From contig CAADUS010000218.1 of assembly GCA_900752275.1 (NCBI GenBank), positions 1 through 6,868 of the forward strand: a stretch of DNA of 6,868 nucleotides. The letters run 5' to 3'. Positions within the stretch are counted from its first letter, which is position 1, and each line of letters begins with the position of its first letter. Of this stretch, positions 6,661 through 6,868 are shown one piece after another. The notes under the pieces are model-generated. The model did not search any database. It was given only the letters and a program-made list of their open reading frames with translations, and was not told where the DNA came from. Origin of the DNA: an uncultured Collinsella sp. (lineage in GTDB: Bacteria > Actinomycetota > Coriobacteriia > Coriobacteriales > Coriobacteriaceae). The translations under genes and the position numbers were made by a program.

Positions 6661-6691
6661 AAAAAAAGGGGGAGGCCGCGAGGCCTCCCCC
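6661..6691 (-). terminator. Intrinsic terminator of the rRNA operon
   Basis: On the minus strand GGGGGAGGCC (6691-6682) pairs perfectly with GGCCTCCCCC (6677-6668) around a TCGC loop. Seven consecutive T residues follow at 6667-6661. This is a textbook Rho-independent terminator, 36 bases past the proposed 5S 3' end. Confidence 0.95.
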
Positions 6692-6702
6692 TTCTCCATT
6701 TT

Positions 6703-6735
6703 CGCTGACGGCCCGGTGCCGTCCACCGGTCAGCG
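6703..6735 (-). repeat. Inverted repeat overlapping the 5S 3' end
   Basis: CGCTGA (6703-6708) can pair with TCAGCG (6730-6735), and CCGGTG (6713-6718) with CACCGG (6724-6729), around a CCGTC loop and a 4-base bulge (6709-6712). The hairpin uses the 3' strand of 5S helix I, so it competes with the mature 5S fold. It may be a transient precursor structure, or chance in GC-rich DNA. Confidence 0.5.
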
Positions 6736-6844
6736 GCGCCCTGGCCTCCCACGGGCTGACCCCGCAGTCCTCTCGGCGCGATGGGGCTTAGCTTCCGGGT
6801 TCGGAACGGGACCGGGCGTGCCCCCCATGCTCTGGCCGCTGACC
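6728..6844 (-). rRNA. rrf: 5S ribosomal RNA
   Basis: The minus strand holds a complete 5S rRNA of about 117 bases, a component of the large ribosomal subunit. It is recognised by the highly conserved segment CCGAACCCGGAAGCTAAG (loop C and helix III), by CGAGAGGACTG in the loop E/helix IV region, and by helix I, where the 5' end GGTCAGCGGC (6844-6835) pairs with the 3' end GCCGCTGACC (6737-6728). Helix I continues into the flanks as a 15-bp duplex (6723-6737 with 6835-6849), which probably serves as the precursor processing stem. The ends are placed by the helix and could shift by a few bases. A strong terminator follows. The gene is presumably the last of a 16S-23S-5S operon lying to the right of the window, though that part is not visible. 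Confidence 0.95.
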
Positions 6845-6862
6845 GGTGGGCGGCGCCCACCG
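6844..6862 (-). repeat. Hairpin just upstream of the 5S 5' end
   Basis: CGGTGGGC (6844-6851) pairs with GCCCACCG (6855-6862) around a 3-base loop. It lies in the presumed 23S-5S spacer and shares bases with the extended 5S processing stem, so the two structures exclude each other. It may be part of the precursor processing signal. Confidence 0.5.
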
Positions 6863-6868
6863 TTACGG

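Noticed and set aside
6535..6726. Longer N-terminus for CoaE
   Set aside because: It would run through the rRNA terminator into the 5S gene. The P-loop follows naturally from the ATG at 6534, which has its own ribosome site.
1..6868. Mobile elements, CRISPR arrays, toxin-antitoxin or defence modules
   Set aside because: No transposase, integrase, direct-repeat array or defence-type gene was seen. The genes present are housekeeping or metabolic enzymes.

Overview
The window reads as a chromosomal piece from a GC-rich actinobacterium, most plausibly a Coriobacteriia gut anaerobe such as Collinsella. That placement rests on codon and protein style, the 5S rRNA sequence, and the coaE-to-uvrB neighbourhood that other actinobacteria also show. 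It is an inference, not a proof. I see no mobile element, CRISPR array, defence locus or tRNA gene. This is mostly a housekeeping region, and I did not find a clearly new biological system in it.

Left part, plus strand (1-2961): two flavoproteins of different families follow one another. The first is the nearly complete C-terminal portion of a BaiN/HI0933-type FAD-dependent oxidoreductase; only a few N-terminal residues lie outside the window. The second is a complete COG2509-type FAD-dependent dehydrogenase-like protein of 546 residues. The 80-base gap between them holds a TATAAT box, a terminator-like hairpin and a good ribosome binding site, so the second gene may have its own, possibly attenuated, expression.

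Centre and right, minus strand (6534 down to 3027): three genes run in one direction, coaE (dephospho-CoA kinase), a small membrane-anchored lytic transglycosylase, and uvrB (excision repair helicase). coaE and the transglycosylase overlap by 8 bases, and uvrB follows after a 51-base gap with its own possible -10 box. The plus-strand and minus-strand blocks converge on one strong inverted repeat (2988-3023) that probably terminates both.

Right edge, minus strand (6868 down to 6661): a complete 5S rRNA gene, presumably the last gene of an rRNA operon entering from the right, ends in a textbook intrinsic terminator. About 126 bases of AT-richer DNA separate that terminator from the coaE start and probably carry the coaE promoter. 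The 5S gene is flanked by inverted repeats that could form a long processing stem or competing hairpins; this is the most unusual structural signal in the window.
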